Positions 34,741 through 47,853 are shown, counted from the stretch's first letter. The stretch is 64,000 bases of DNA from Daucus carota subsp. sativus (GCF_001625215.2 NC_030385.2:13881135-13945134), one strand, 5' to 3'. Notes: a model not told the origin generated them from the letters alone. Made by a program: numbers and translations.

Positions 34741-35895
34741 CCTATCCCGATTTCGAATCTATGAGTTGTGCCAAAGATTCAAAACCCATTTTCGGCTTTT
34801 TCCCTAAATTAATTGAGAAATTCTTTTCTAGAATGATATTCAGGGACGATGAAGGTTTCATTCTAGCTATCATCTCGGGAACCCTAGGACATATTAACAC
34901 TAGGGCTAACGAGCTATGGGTAATCCAGCTAGAGCTTGAACTTGCTTTCAAAATAGGTAAAGATGCTATTGAGTTGGAAACTGAAGCAGCGGACACGCTT
35001 AGAGAGTGGGATGACTGGAAGTGGTTCACGGACCCAAGACACACCAGGCTAGCTGAGCTGCTCAACCAGAGAATAAGTGTGGGAGCCCTCACTATGAGCA
35101 AGAGGGTGATTGTCCCGAATCAGAACATGCTTGCCAAATATCTGGCTGAACATGGTGCAGCCACTAAGTTCAGGGCGGTTAGAATCTACAGGCCTTTTGG
35201 GCGAATCAGTGAACTCTGGCATTTGGACATGAGACTTGGCTACATTAGTGGAATTTTCAGGTGGTGGACGAAGACGAGTACGAAGCGATGCAGCAACAGG
35301 AGATGATGAAGGATGTTCAGGGAGGGGATGCGAGTGCTGGTGTCCAGACAAGCGAGAGTGGAGGCTCTGTTGCTGGTGGCTTGGCTGGGCATGGCGTGGC
35401 GAACGTCGACTAAGGTCCTTCCCTACTCATCTATTATGTTGCATGACTCTTTATCTCCTGTTGCAAGTTTGCATGCTGCAGTTTTCAATTCAACTATTAT
35501 TATTAAGATCCTTATTAATCTAGTTTTTGATTTGAACTGTTCCATTAGCTCTTTGCGTAGAGATTAAGCCAATTAAGGGGTTGTAATTTTCAGATTTGGT
35601 TAATTTTGCTATGGATGTTTAATAGGGCTAGGCCCTGGATGTTTTATTTTTGACGAGAGTGGTTTTTTCCCTCTCAGTTAATGAATGTTGATTATAAAAA
35701 AAAACTGTTTTTATTTGGATCAGACCGATCATCAAACCTAAAACCGACACATTTACCTCTTTTATTTATGCAAAATAATATTTACAGAAAATAGGAATTT
35801 ATTTCGACAAAAAATTATATTGACTTTCAAATTTTAGATAATTGGAAAAAGTTTAATATTAGCTGATTGAACTGAGTATTTGGGTTTAACTAAAA

Positions 35896-38130
35896 CTAGT
35901 CGAGAAGCCGCGCGTTGCGGCATCCCATAAAAATTATATTAACGATTCAAAATTTATATTTGTAGAATAAAATAAATTTGCGACGGGCTATAAAAATTAT
36001 AATAATGATTCAAAATTAATATTTGTAGAATAAAATAAATTTATATTAAAAGCATCTTGATGCAATACCAATATTAATATTTAAAATTGCAAAATTGGGT
36101 TATAATTCATGAGTGAAAAAATGAAAATTAATTTTCACATGCAATTAACGATTTAAAGTACAACAAATCTTAATTTTAATTATGTTTTTCTTAAATAATC
36201 ATGTTCTTCAATGACATTGTCATTACCTTTTACAAACACTGCTTCTTAGACATATACACCACCCTTGCATATAAAAAGCATACAATTTTTCAACATAACT
36301 GATTGAAGACATCTAACCACATACATCGAATGGCCAATATATAATACAGACAGTAAGGTTGTTAGAACATAGGTGTATAAAAGCGTAAAAGATATTGAGA
36401 TGCAATTCTGAAACCATCCGTAGTTTTAATAGAGATAAACATTATGTTCGAGTTGAAGATAGTATAATTATAAAAGAATAACCAATAAACATGTATCACT
36501 AACAGTTAACTTTATTGATGTTTTCATCCATTAATATCATGTCAAGACTATATTTTGTCACGTGTTTGAATTTGTCGACTCCCACATCTGACAAACTCTT
36601 AGTCTTATAAGCCAATCATCTCTATCGTCATGCTAAGCGTCTAGCATAGTGTAATTCATTATTGTATTAGATGGAGAAAATTAATAGGCATAAAAAATTG
36701 ATTATGTTAAATTTTATGATATCTGGCCTCAATTTATAGAGGTTGATTTAAAAAAATACCGGCTTATCAAAAATATTTTCTATTTTCGATATACACCCTG
36801 TTCAAAAATATGGTCATAGCTTTGGAAGAAAAGCAAGCCTTTTTCAGATCAAAATAATTAAAAAAATATCGAATTCTGAGTTGATATTTATTAAGGTAGG
36901 TAGTTTTTATTTTTGATATATTGAAAAGGATACTTTTGAAACTTTTTTCTAATATATCCAAAACTTAAAATAATAATTTTTATTTTTGATATTTTAAAAA
37001 TTAAAACCATAATTTAAAACTTTCTTCCAATAATTTTGATATTAAAAAAGGTAGGTAGATTTTTTTTGATATTTTGAAAAAGGTAGTTCTGAAACTTGCT
37101 TCCAATATATCCGAAACTAAAAACGGTAATTTTTATTTTTGATATTTTTCACCCAAAAATTCCAAAAATTTAGAAAAATAGAACGAAGCTTTTTGACATC
37201 TTTTCCAAAAATATGGACATAGTCTTGCAAGAAAAATAAGCCATTTTCGGTTTCAAAATAATTGAAAAGAACGAAGTTATCTGAGAGGCGCCACTTATAC
37301 GCCCCTCGTTTCTCCTTTATATAAGTATACTAGTTGAGAAGCCGCAGGCGGCCTATATAAATTATATTAAGGATTCATATTTAATATTTGTAAAACAAAA
37401 TGAATTTGCAACGTCTTATAAAAATTATATTAATAATTCAAAATTAATATTTATAGAATTAAATAAATTTCATATCATAAACATCTCGAGTATAAAAAAA
37501 AATACGTGATAGTATATCCTTATCATTAATGTATGAACTCAAATCCACGAGTATATTAGTGTTTTTGATATATAATTTTTCCAGAAATATATAGTCATAG
37601 TCTTGGAAGAAAAAGTAAGCTTTTTTCGTAAAAGTTAACAAAACAAACATGTCGGATGAACAAAACAAATATTATAAAAGAATGATAACAAACTTATATC
37701 ACTAACAATTAATTTATTAACCTTTTCATCCATGCCTTTTTCGGTATCAAAATAATTGAAAAGAAGTTTTGAATACTGATTTGATATTTATTAAGGTAAA
37801 CATTTTTTATTTTTGATATATTGAAAAAGGTAGTTTTGAAACTTTCTTCCAATATATCCGAAACTAAAAACAGTAATTTTTATTTTTGATAATTTTAAAA
37901 TCAGATCATAATTTGAAACTTTCTTCCAATAATCTTGATACTAAAAAAGGTAGGTAGATTTTTTTTATATTTTGAAAAAAAGTAGTTCTGAAACTTGCTT
38001 CCAATATATCCGAAACTAAAAAATATAGTTTTTATTTTTGATATTTTTCATCCAAAAATTCTAGAAAATTAGAAAAATAGAACGGAGCCTACACGCCTCT
38101 CGCTTCTCCTTTGTATAAGTATATTGATGA
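35896..38130 (-). mobile_element. Non-autonomous Helitron A (minus strand), with Helitron B nested
   Basis: Read on the minus strand: the 5' end is TC followed by ATATACTTATATAAAGGAG (interrupted by Helitron B three bases in), and the 3' end is a GC-rich hairpin GCCGC-AACGC-GCGGC followed by TTCTCGACTAG and a host T (35896-35935). Host A and T flank the ends, as expected for Helitrons. The interior is AT-rich with repeated TTTTGATATTTT-type modules and no coding capacity. Confidence 0.75.
37330..38127 (-). mobile_element. Non-autonomous Helitron B (minus strand), nested in A
   Basis: 798 bp. Minus-strand 5' end TCAATATACTTATACAAAGG; 3' end hairpin GGCCGCCTGCGGC, then TTCTCAACTAG and T (37330-37360). 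Ends and interior match Helitron A closely (for example, GAGAAGCCGC plus AATTCAAAATTAATATTT), so both belong to one family. B inserted at the A/T dinucleotide 3 bases inside the 5' end of A. Confidence 0.78.
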
Positions 38131-38417
38131 TTGATTTTTCTTTTTTGAAAATTGATGATGATTGATTTAATACTTCTATTTTCTCCAAAATAAATAAATA
38201 AATTTTAAAAATAGCTAGATATCAATGTAAATTATAATTGCTGTTGCCTCTTTTCTACAGTACTACATACATGCTAATTTTCTGCCCGGAAACATGCTAC
38301 TAATTACAACCTTGCCATCAGCTTTTAGTGGCCAGCATTGTGACACGCAGGCCAAGCTTTCTACTGCCCACGTGCACGCATCCATGACAAAAGCACACGG
38401 AGGATGTAAACACACGG
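38131..38417. other. Spacer before the Helitron genes, probable 5' end region
   Basis: No gene. Candidate Helitron starts (TC after A) occur at about 38221 and 38318 but lack the usual TCTATACTA-like consensus, so none is called. Confidence 0.35.
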
Positions 38418-39431
38418 ACCTAAAAACAATGAAAAAAAAATTAAAAAACAAATAATAGAAACTACACAAAAGAAGAACAGAGCAAGAAGAGGTGGCCAAG
38501 CTTCCGCGCGAAGCTTTCTCGCGGCCTGCAAGGACGATCACCCGCCTGCAATATGTAATATTTTTCTATTTTTTAACATTTCAAATTTCAAATTTCAAAT
38601 TAGAGTTGAGATTAGTACTTTTTATTAGCTATTGCATCTTCTTCCTGAACACGTAGTTTACACTGCAAGCTTTGTAATTTCTTTTCACAGGCCATGGCAA
38701 AAGTATTACTGTTGTTTACTGTCGTCGTTTTCAATTCATCAATGTTTTTCTTCCAGTAGTTTCATTAACTGTGCACGTTTTGCTGTAGGATGAAGACGAT
38801 TCCACGAAGTCATGGCGTCTTTTCACTTCCGAAGATATGGTCCAAGGTATCTTTCTTGGCTCTAATCTGCTTTCTCAAAGTTGTTTACCATCATTTGGTG
38901 GATAATAGTTTTATGTTTACTTCGTCATATCATGTGTATTTATTAGGTTACAAGCCAAAAAGTGTTAGGAAGCGCAAAAATTTTGCAGAGAAAGAGAATG
39001 TCTCTGGGAATTCGTCTAAAAGATTTTCTTTTCCTCTCACTCCACTGACACCAAACAGCTTAGGTAAACAGCACTTATTGATTATAAGTACATACGTTTC
39101 AAGAATGTAGTCTTTTAAATGATATGAAGAATAATTTCTCAAAACCATTCAGGTGAATCACAAACAGCAAATGCAACTCCTGAGACTTTAAACAGTAGGA
39201 CATCCACCTTGGAAGATGGAGGTGCCTTTTCAATCTGTTTATAATCCTGTGTTTATTATTTTTCTTAGATATTATGAATTGCTAACATTAGGTTATATGT
39301 GTATGTTGTTTTCTTAAGGACTTGGCAAGAGGACTATTTTTAATAGGACAGTACAAAATCAAATAGCAACACCAACAACTCCGCTCTCTAACATTACTAA
39401 TGTCTTGGGAAGTCCGCAACTTGCTAATAGG
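38418..39431 (+). repeat. Copy 1 of a 1,014-bp tandem duplication
   Basis: I see no difference from 39432-40445 at any place I compared; the open frames at 38790-39110 and 39804-40124 translate identically. It contains the promoter region and first five coding exons of the Rep/helicase gene. The junctions share GGA (38416-38418, 39430-39432, 40444-40446). The fifth exon of this copy runs into the second unit and stops, so copy 1 alone encodes only a truncated N-terminus. Confidence 0.95.
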
Positions 39432-40445
39432 ACCTAAAAACAATGAAAAAAAAATTAAAAAACAAATAATAGAAACTACACAAAAGAAGAACAGAGCAAG
39501 AAGAGGTGGCCAAGCTTCCGCGCGAAGCTTTCTCGCGGCCTGCAAGGACGATCACCCGCCTGCAATATGTAATATTTTTCTATTTTTTAACATTTCAAAT
39601 TTCAAATTTCAAATTAGAGTTGAGATTAGTACTTTTTATTAGCTATTGCATCTTCTTCCTGAACACGTAGTTTACACTGCAAGCTTTGTAATTTCTTTTC
39701 ACAGGCCATGGCAAAAGTATTACTGTTGTTTACTGTCGTCGTTTTCAATTCATCAATGTTTTTCTTCCAGTAGTTTCATTAACTGTGCACGTTTTGCTGT
39801 AGGATGAAGACGATTCCACGAAGTCATGGCGTCTTTTCACTTCCGAAGATATGGTCCAAGGTATCTTTCTTGGCTCTAATCTGCTTTCTCAAAGTTGTTT
39901 ACCATCATTTGGTGGATAATAGTTTTATGTTTACTTCGTCATATCATGTGTATTTATTAGGTTACAAGCCAAAAAGTGTTAGGAAGCGCAAAAATTTTGC
40001 AGAGAAAGAGAATGTCTCTGGGAATTCGTCTAAAAGATTTTCTTTTCCTCTCACTCCACTGACACCAAACAGCTTAGGTAAACAGCACTTATTGATTATA
40101 AGTACATACGTTTCAAGAATGTAGTCTTTTAAATGATATGAAGAATAATTTCTCAAAACCATTCAGGTGAATCACAAACAGCAAATGCAACTCCTGAGAC
40201 TTTAAACAGTAGGACATCCACCTTGGAAGATGGAGGTGCCTTTTCAATCTGTTTATAATCCTGTGTTTATTATTTTTCTTAGATATTATGAATTGCTAAC
40301 ATTAGGTTATATGTGTATGTTGTTTTCTTAAGGACTTGGCAAGAGGACTATTTTTAATAGGACAGTACAAAATCAAATAGCAACACCAACAACTCCGCTC
40401 TCTAACATTACTAATGTCTTGGGAAGTCCGCAACTTGCTAATAGG
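39432..40445 (+). repeat. Copy 2 of the 1,014-bp tandem duplication
   Basis: Directly follows copy 1 and is continuous with the rest of the gene. This copy provides the promoter, start codon (39708) and first exons used in the model. Confidence 0.95.
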
Positions 40446-43400
40446 AGCACAATCAAAACATCCATCTTGGAAGATGGAGGTACCTTTAAAATCTGTTTAC
40501 AAACCTGTCTTTATTTTTGTTTGTTAGAGATTAAGATTTTATAACATCAAGTTATATGTTTTTTGGTGTTTTGTTAAGGCCTTGCGAACAGGACTATTTT
40601 TGATAGGACAGGGCAAAATCAAATCTCAACCCCAACAACTCCGCTATCTAACATCACTAATGTTTTGGGAAATCCACTACTTACTAATAGAAGCACAGCT
40701 AACTTACATCTTGGGAATGGAACTCAAGAATCAAGAAAAAAGCTTTTCTCCAGCATTTCATCTCATAATGGAAAATTGAATGTCGGTGCTAATTTAACAC
40801 GTACTGGGAACGCTGTGAAGAAAAGATTTGAAGAAACAACAAAAACCCTTTTTCCTGAAAAAGCATCTCAGAATGAAGAGAAGACCAGATATCTGCAAGA
40901 TGATGACATTGGTATGTACCTTATATTCTAATACTTTTAATAGAAAATTTAGCTACACATTTTTTGATTAAAATGTAATTTCTATTTCAGAGTGTTCCAT
41001 TGCTACGGACTGTGTGTTATCTGAAGATTCAGACAGTGAATTCGGTTGTGGTTAGTTATTAATTCATAGTCAACTTCATGTTATAACGTTTGATAGGTTT
41101 CTTTAGTCCATACAAATTACTATGCTCTGACTATCAATTGGACTTTGTTTTAACAGATTCTTCCAGCACTGATGAAGATTACAACACTGACATGGATGGA
41201 CATTCGGACAGTGGTTTTGTTCTCTCCTTTGTGAAATCTTTGTTAATAGTATGCTTGATCAAAACATGAAAATATCCACATCTAACAAAAAAAATTTTGT
41301 CAGGAACCGAAGATCATAGCGAGTTTGATACAGTCAAACTACTTCAAGAGGAATATGTTAGCCTTGGAAGTCCAGAATCTATATGTCCAAAATGTAACGC
41401 ACGACTTTGGAAAGAGGAGCGCACGAATAAAAAAGTCACAAAAAGAAGTCCAATTTTCTCACTGTGCTGCAAGAAGGGAGATGTTAGCCTTCCTCCGACT
41501 CCTCCCACTCCGGATTATCTACTGGATCTCTATACTAATAAGGAAACTGCAGGTTATTTCCAGCGTAGCATCAGGCTATACAATGCCATGTTTGCTTTTA
41601 CATCAACAGGTGGAAATGTTGACCACTCTATAAACAATGGAAGAGGTCCATATGTCTACCGACTAAATGGACAGAACCATCACGTCTTTGGGCAGTTAAT
41701 TCCTGATGATGGCCAACCACCAAAGTATTGTCAACTCTACATTTACGATACAGCCAATGAAGTTAATAATAGACTTCGTTGGGTTAATGTTGAAGATCAG
41801 AAAACAGTTGATAAGAATGTCATTGAAGGTCTTATCAGCATGCTTGATGAGACCAATGAATTGGTTGGGAAATTCCGTATGGCGAGAGACAGATTTGAGC
41901 AAGCTGACTTTATTGATTTAAAGGTAGAACTGAAGGTCTGCAGATCACAGAGTGGCAGAGAAAATCATATATCATCATCTGATGAGGTAGCTGGAATCAT
42001 GGTTGGGAATTCTGACAATACCACTCCAGATCGCGACATAATAGTAGAGCAAAAATTTGGTGGCTTAAAGAGAATATCGTATATTCATCCGAAGCTCATG
42101 GCTTTGCAATATCCTCTTCTATTTCCAAATGGTGAGGATGGTTACCACGATCGGATACCTTTTCAGAGTGCTGACAAGAATGCTCCAAAGGATTCGGACA
42201 TGATTTCAATGAAGGACTACTATTCATACAGATTTCAAGTTAGAGCAAATGAAGGTCTGTTGTAATTAATGAGAAATTATATTTTCTGTCTATTCCCAAA
42301 TCTCAGAATTGCATACAATTTATCAGCTGTGTATTTATTGCAGGCCTGACTCCTAGATTAGGAGGAAGACTTTTCCAACAGTACATGGTCGACGCTTTCT
42401 CCTCAATTGAGCAGACTAGGTTGTGGTGGTTTCGTACTCACCAAACAATATTGCGTAATGAATTGTATACGCATATTTCTGATTCTGTTAGGAAAGGCGA
42501 TGCAAACTCCGCAAATGTTGGTAAAGGTGTGATATTGCCTGCTGGATATGTTGGTTCAAAGCGCTACATGCAGCAAAATTTCCAGGATGCGCTTGCTGTC
42601 TGTCGCCATGTGGGACACCCTGATATTTTTCTCACGATGACCTGTAATTCAATGTGGGATGAAATACTTAAGATGATGACCTATGTGCCTGGATGCATCC
42701 CAGCCAACTGTCCTGATATAATTTCCAGAGTGTTCCGATTGAAGTTAGAGCAACTCACCAATGATATTAAAAAAAAATCGCACTTTGGTAAATGTATTGG
42801 AGGTGAGACTTTTATCTAACTGGATATTCACTTCCTTATGATTCTCTTTTCTAATGTACATATTTCTATTCAATTGCAGTAATGTATGTTGTGGAATTTC
42901 AAAAAAGAGGACTTCCACATGTACACATGCTGATTTGGCTTGACGGAGCATCCAAAAAGTTCTTAAAAGAAAATGTAGACAAATTTGTATCTGCTGAAAT
43001 TCCGGACCCTGAGCTCGATCCAATTGGTTATGCTGCAGTCAAAGCTTATATGATGCATGGTCCCTGTGGTTTGCAGAATCCCAAATCTCCTTGCATGAAG
43101 AATTTCAAGTGTATCCGTCATTTTCCAAAGAAGTAAGATCCCACATTTAACTCTTTCAAATTTTGCTACTAATTTTAAATCATTCAAATCAGCCGCTGTC
43201 ACATACTTACCTTCTTCCACTCTTAATAGGTACTGTGCTAGAACTGTTTTTGATGACAGTGGTTTCCCACTATATAAGCGGCGGAAGCAGAATATTACGG
43301 TTCATGTACACAAGGCTGACTTGGACAATCAGTGGGTAGTCCCGTACAATCGTGATCTATTGGTAAAATACCAATGTCACATGAATATTGAGATATGCTG

Positions 43401-46129
43401 TCATGCACGGAGTATCAAATATCTCTTTAAATATTGTCTAAAGGGGCATGACACTGCAACTGTTCAAATCACTAGACGTCGCAAGAAGAATCAAAATAAC
43501 AGTGCTGCCGAGGTGGTTGATGAGATCCAAGCATATTTTGACGGTAGATATGTTTGTGGTTCTGAAGCAGCATATAGGATCTTTGGCTTTCCTATTCATC
43601 ACAGAACTCTTTCTGTTGAGAGACTTCCATTTCATTTGCCAGGTCAAAAAAGTTGCACATTTCGTGCTAATGAACCTCTGCACAAAGTGCTTGAGCGTGA
43701 GAAAGAAAAGCTTAGCAAACTTGAAGCATTCTTTATGTTGAACACTGTGGATGTTGCAGCACGTTGTTACACGTACGATGAAATACCACAACATTATGTC
43801 TGGCACGACACTCTAAGAATGTGGAGAACGAGGAAAAGAGGCAACCAAATTGGACGACTTTCGTACACGCATCACAGTAGCGGTGAAGTTTGGTACTTGC
43901 GCATGCTACTTACAAAGGTTCGAGGACCTACATCATTCGAACATCTCAGAACAGTTAATGGTGTTGTTTGCCAAACTTTTCGTGATGCCTGTAAGGAATA
44001 TGGATTGCTGGATGATGACAAAGAATGGCATGATGTCCTGGACCAATGTGCAGCTGGTGGACTACCACCACAAATCCGTCAGCTGTTTGTACATATCATA
44101 GTTAATTGCAAAGTTACTGATCTTGCAAGCCTGTGGAATAATCATTGGAAACAGATGGTAGATGACATATTGTTGAAGCGTCGTCTACAAAGTAAAGATC
44201 AGAAACTAATTCTCAATGATATGCAACTACAATTTTATGCGCTTGCAGGTATAGAATCTTCTCTTAACTGTAGCTGAATTTTAGAATATGTCATCCATAT
44301 CTGTTAAGACATATATTTATGTGATTATACAATGTTAATTTGAATTATATGCAACTACGATTTTATGCAACTGTATTTTGTAAATCTAATGTTAACTATA
44401 GGTGTAGATTAAGTAAATGCTATGACAACCATATTTTGTTAAGTGATATGTTGCTGTAATTATTTAATTTTAACTTCAAAATGCAGAAATTGATGATTTA
44501 CTTCGGGCAATTGGCAAGAGCTTGAAGACATATTCTCAGCTGCCGCAACCTCCAGATAGTTACTTGCATCATGGTACAAACAACCTCATTCTTGAAGAAA
44601 CTAACTACAACCTGGCAGAAATGAAGTTGGAACATGACAATCTTATTGCCAACTGCAATCTAGAGCAGTTGAGTGTTTATGAATCAGTGCTAGCATCAGT
44701 TGCTTCTGGTGAAGGTGGCTTATTTTTTGTATATGGCAGTGGTGGCTGTGGGAAAACGTACATGTGGAGAACTCTAATAGCCAAATTAAGATCTCAAGGC
44801 GACATTGTTCTTCCAGTGGCATCCTCTGGGATTGCTGCCACTCTTTTACCTGGAGGCCGTACAGCTCATTCTCGCTTCAAGATTCCAATTGTGCTTGATG
44901 AATATTCAGTTTGCAATATTGGCCACAGTTCAGATATAGCTGAGCTTATCAAGCAGACAAAACTCATTATATGGGACGAGGCTCCTATGCAACATAGGTA
45001 TGCGTTTGAGTGTTTGGACAGGTCACTTAGGGATATTATGAAGTCTGTTGATCCATTACGTGCAGAGTTGCCATTTGGTGGAATCACTGTTGTGCTCGGT
45101 GGTGATTTCAGGCAGATACTACCTGTAATAACCCAAGGAGACAGAGGTGAAATAGTATCTGCCTGCATCACCAGATCACGCCTTTGGTCCATTTGCAAAA
45201 TTTTTTTGCTTACAAGAAATATGCGGCTTAATGAAGGAAAGTCTGAGAAGGAAGTCCAAGAACTTCTGGAATTTGCCAAGTGGGTATTGGATGCAGGCGA
45301 TGGCAAACTGCCTGTTCCAGACAAGAATTTACATCCAGATGCAAAGGAAGATGATATTTTGATTCCTCCACAGTTCTGTGACATTGAGAAACAGAATTCG
45401 GTTGAGAATATGATTTCAAGTACCTTTCCTGATTTTCTGCAGCATTGCCAGGATCCTAAATATTTGAGTCGGAGAGCCATTTTAACACCTACCAATCAAA
45501 CTGTTAGTCATCTAAATTCGCTCATTGTTGACAAGTTGCCTGGTGAATCTTTGTCTTACTATAGCGTGGATAGTGCTGAAGAGTTTGGTGGTACGGAGGA
45601 AGATTTAAACCATGCTTTCCCAAATGAGTATCTCAACTCCATTAACATTCCAGGAATGCCACCTCACCAGCTCAAGTTAAAAGTTGGAGTAGTTGTTATG
45701 TTGATGAGAAATTTGAACCAGACATTAGGTCTATGCAATGGGACCAGAATGATTATCACAAAATGTTTGAGATTTTGTGTTGAGTGCGAAGTTATATGTG
45801 GTTCATTTATCGGCACACGTCATTTTATCCCACGAATGGAGTTATGTCCCAGTGATACAAGGATGCCTTACAAGCTTATTAGGAAACAAATGCCTTTGCA
45901 GATTTGCTATGTTATGACGATCAATAAATCTCAAGGTCAGTCACTTGAAAATGTTGGTTTGTTCCTTCCTAAGGGTGTTTTTACACATGGGCAGTATTAT
46001 GTAGCCATTAGTAGGGTTACCTCTCCGCAGGGATTAAAGATTTTCGTTGATGATGACAGTGGCCAGCCTACCAATGTCACTCAAAATGTCGTGTACAAAG
46101 AAGTTTTCTACGCTTTACCAAATGCGTAG
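39708..46129 (+). CDS. Helitron Rep/helicase (HUH nuclease fused to PIF1-type helicase)
   Basis: Rolling-circle transposase. My model has 13 exons: 39708-39716, 39803-39860, 39961-40077, 40167-40235, 40333-40479, 40579-40911, 40991-41050, 41157-41213, 41304-42254, 42344-42802, 42880-43132, 43230-44248, 44487-46129. All are GT-AG and sum to 5,175 nt (1,724 residues) with no stop. The first exon codes only Met-Ala-Lys. The N-terminal part is Ser/Thr-rich with repeated TPTTPLSNITNVLG. A Cys motif (CPKCNARLW, near 41386) precedes the Helitron_like_N domain. The Rep HUH motif is PHVHMLIWL (about 42915) and the Tyr motif YLFKYCLKG (about 43420). The helicase has Walker A GSGGCGKT (about 44735), IIWDEAP, GGDFRQILPV, and C-terminal TINKSQGQSLENVG and YVAISRV. 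All catalytic motifs are present; it looks functional. Confidence 0.92.
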
Positions 46130-46774
46130 CATCTTCTGTCTAAGTGTTATAGATTTGTAAATTATGGTTTGTACGGATCTATCCCGGTTCATTTTGTTGT
46201 ACTTGACTATCCTTCACTGTAATGTTATCTTACTCTAATCACTACTTTAAACAATTTTGGCTTTATTGTTTATTCACTGCATTGTATTCGCTGTTGTACA
46301 AATTTTGAAAAATCTTGCTTCAATTTTCCTTGAGCAGAGGCAATTGCTCATACATTAGCTACATGTTTTGCCACTATCATTTAATACATTGCTATCAAAA
46401 TGTTGATATGAGGTATACTATTCTCTGAAAGAAAGTAATGCTCGAGCAAACATCTTGCAATTGTAGTGTACCACGATCATCTGCTTCATAGTCCAGAACA
46501 CTAATGCCGAAAGCAATACTGGGAGTGGAAAATGGAAACCAAAAGCAATTACTTTGCAGAGCACTGATGCTACAAGACAACTGATATTTTCAATTATGCA
46601 TCTTATGTCTACTCCTTGAAACAGTGAAGTAAAATGATAGAGCACCAAGATTCTTTATCATGATAACAACCAGCCAAGAAAGGAACAGTGAGGAGTACTG
46701 AGCACTTCAGAGTAATGTAGTAACCCGTGTCTTTAAATTCAAGTTTGCTTCAAACAAACATAATTGACAAAAGC
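46130..46774. other. Spacer between Rep/helicase and first RPA gene
   Basis: 3' UTR-like sequence, then no supported gene. The last 100 bp may hold the promoter of the RPA gene. Confidence 0.5.
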
Positions 46775-47853
46775 ATGGATGAAATCCCATACCAGATGAT
46801 CTCCAACCTACGCCCTAACGCAGCAACTGACTGGAGGCTTCAAGTGCGATTAACAAGAATGTGGAGAAATATTAATCGGAATGCAGAAACAGTTCCGGTA
46901 AACTTTATTTTCGTTGATGCATTGGTAAGTTCAACTATTTCAGCATGCAAATTATACAATCTTGGACTTTTTGATGTTAGTAATTGTAGTTTTCAATTTA
47001 TAGGGCGGACGCATTCATGCATGGATTCCTCCACAACACTTCCAACAACTAGAGAATAATTTTATTGAAGGAGAAACCTATGTTGTGCATAGGTTTGTGG
47101 TTAGGCGATATTTGCCCATGCAAAATGAAAGATGTTTCGAAAATGATATTTATATCCAGTTGAATCATATGACTGAAGTTTTTGTTATTGGAGGTGTGGA
47201 TTACATCCCGCCTCACGTGTTTCAATTCACTGATTTTGATGCTATAGTCGATGCTGCAAGACAAAACCAATACCTTATTGGTGAGTATTTTTTGTTATGT
47301 ATATAGAATGAAATTAAAAATTTCACGTAAATCTAACTCTATGTTTTCTTACTTAGATGTTGTTGGGATTTTGCAAGCAGTTGGACCGCTTACTCCATTC
47401 AGAAACAAATACAATGTCCAAGAAAACTCTATTCAGTTTACCATCAGTGATATGTTGTTAGTATTTTAATTGTTAGTCTCTATTATTTTATAAATTTTAA
47501 AAATTTTAACAACTGATAAATTGTATCAAAAAATGAATAGCACATCCACGAAAGTGGTTTTCTACAATGAAATGGCTCAGTCTTTTGATCAGGCCGTCCG
47601 TGATGCTGTCCGACACCCAATAATTGTTATCATCTCAAGCTGTAAAGCTAAATTCATGCAAGGTACTTATCAATGCACTATATTTATGTTTTCTAACAGC
47701 TTCATAAAAATTTGGTACACTTATGTTTTAGATGAGCCAAAGTTGACGGACTTAACACCGACAAGGTTTTTCATAAATGAAAATAATGAGGCGGTGGAGG
47801 ATCTTAGGAACGCACTGAGGTCTGTAATGCAAATAATTTTATTCCTAAGCTAA
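46775..47853 (+). CDS. RPA70-like protein 1 (truncated, OB folds only)
   Basis: Single-strand DNA-binding RPA large-subunit-like protein. Probable exons: 46775-46924, 47004-47280, 47357-about 47450, 47541-about 47662, 47733-47853. The start MDEIPYQMISNLRPNAATDW is followed by the first OB fold (LTRMWRNINR, FIFVDALGGRIHAWIP) and the second (DVVGILQAVGPL, STKVVFYNEMAQSF, PIIVIISSCKAK). It ends after DEPKLTDLTPTRFFIN with a short tail. The C-terminal zinc-ribbon OB fold present in the two sister genes is absent here, so this copy is truncated or a short form. Splice sites of exons 3-4 are less clear than the others. Confidence 0.7.

Larger units (their letters stand above)
34392..35703 (+). mobile_element. 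LINE 3' part (RNase H) split by plastid DNA
   Basis: [16 protein letters not shown] (about 34422-34470) is the opening strand of a LINE RNase H domain. The domain resumes at about 34827 with MIFRDDEGFILAIISGTL, then ELETEAADTLREWDDWKW, ANELWVIQLELELAF and a C-terminal FRAVRIYRPFGRISELWH. The last part (VVDEDEYEAMQQQ...) reads in another frame from about 35262 to a stop at 35409. An A-run at 35695-35703 ends the element. The middle of the RNase H domain is displaced by a chloroplast-derived segment, so the copy is dead. Confidence 0.7.

Noticed and set aside
38131-38330. Specific 5' end for the large Helitron (TC after A at about 38221 or 38318)
   Set aside because: Neither is followed by the usual Helitron 5' consensus, and no second copy is available to decide.
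38790-39110. 106-residue ORF starting MKTIPRSHG, present in both duplication units
   Set aside because: It runs through an intron in the wrong frame at its start; the joined exons read DEDDSTKSW in the other frame, consistent with the helicase N-terminus.
44866-45495. 209-residue minus-strand frame opposite the helicase
   Set aside because: The + strand carries all PIF1 helicase motifs across the same interval, so the antisense frame is a by-product.
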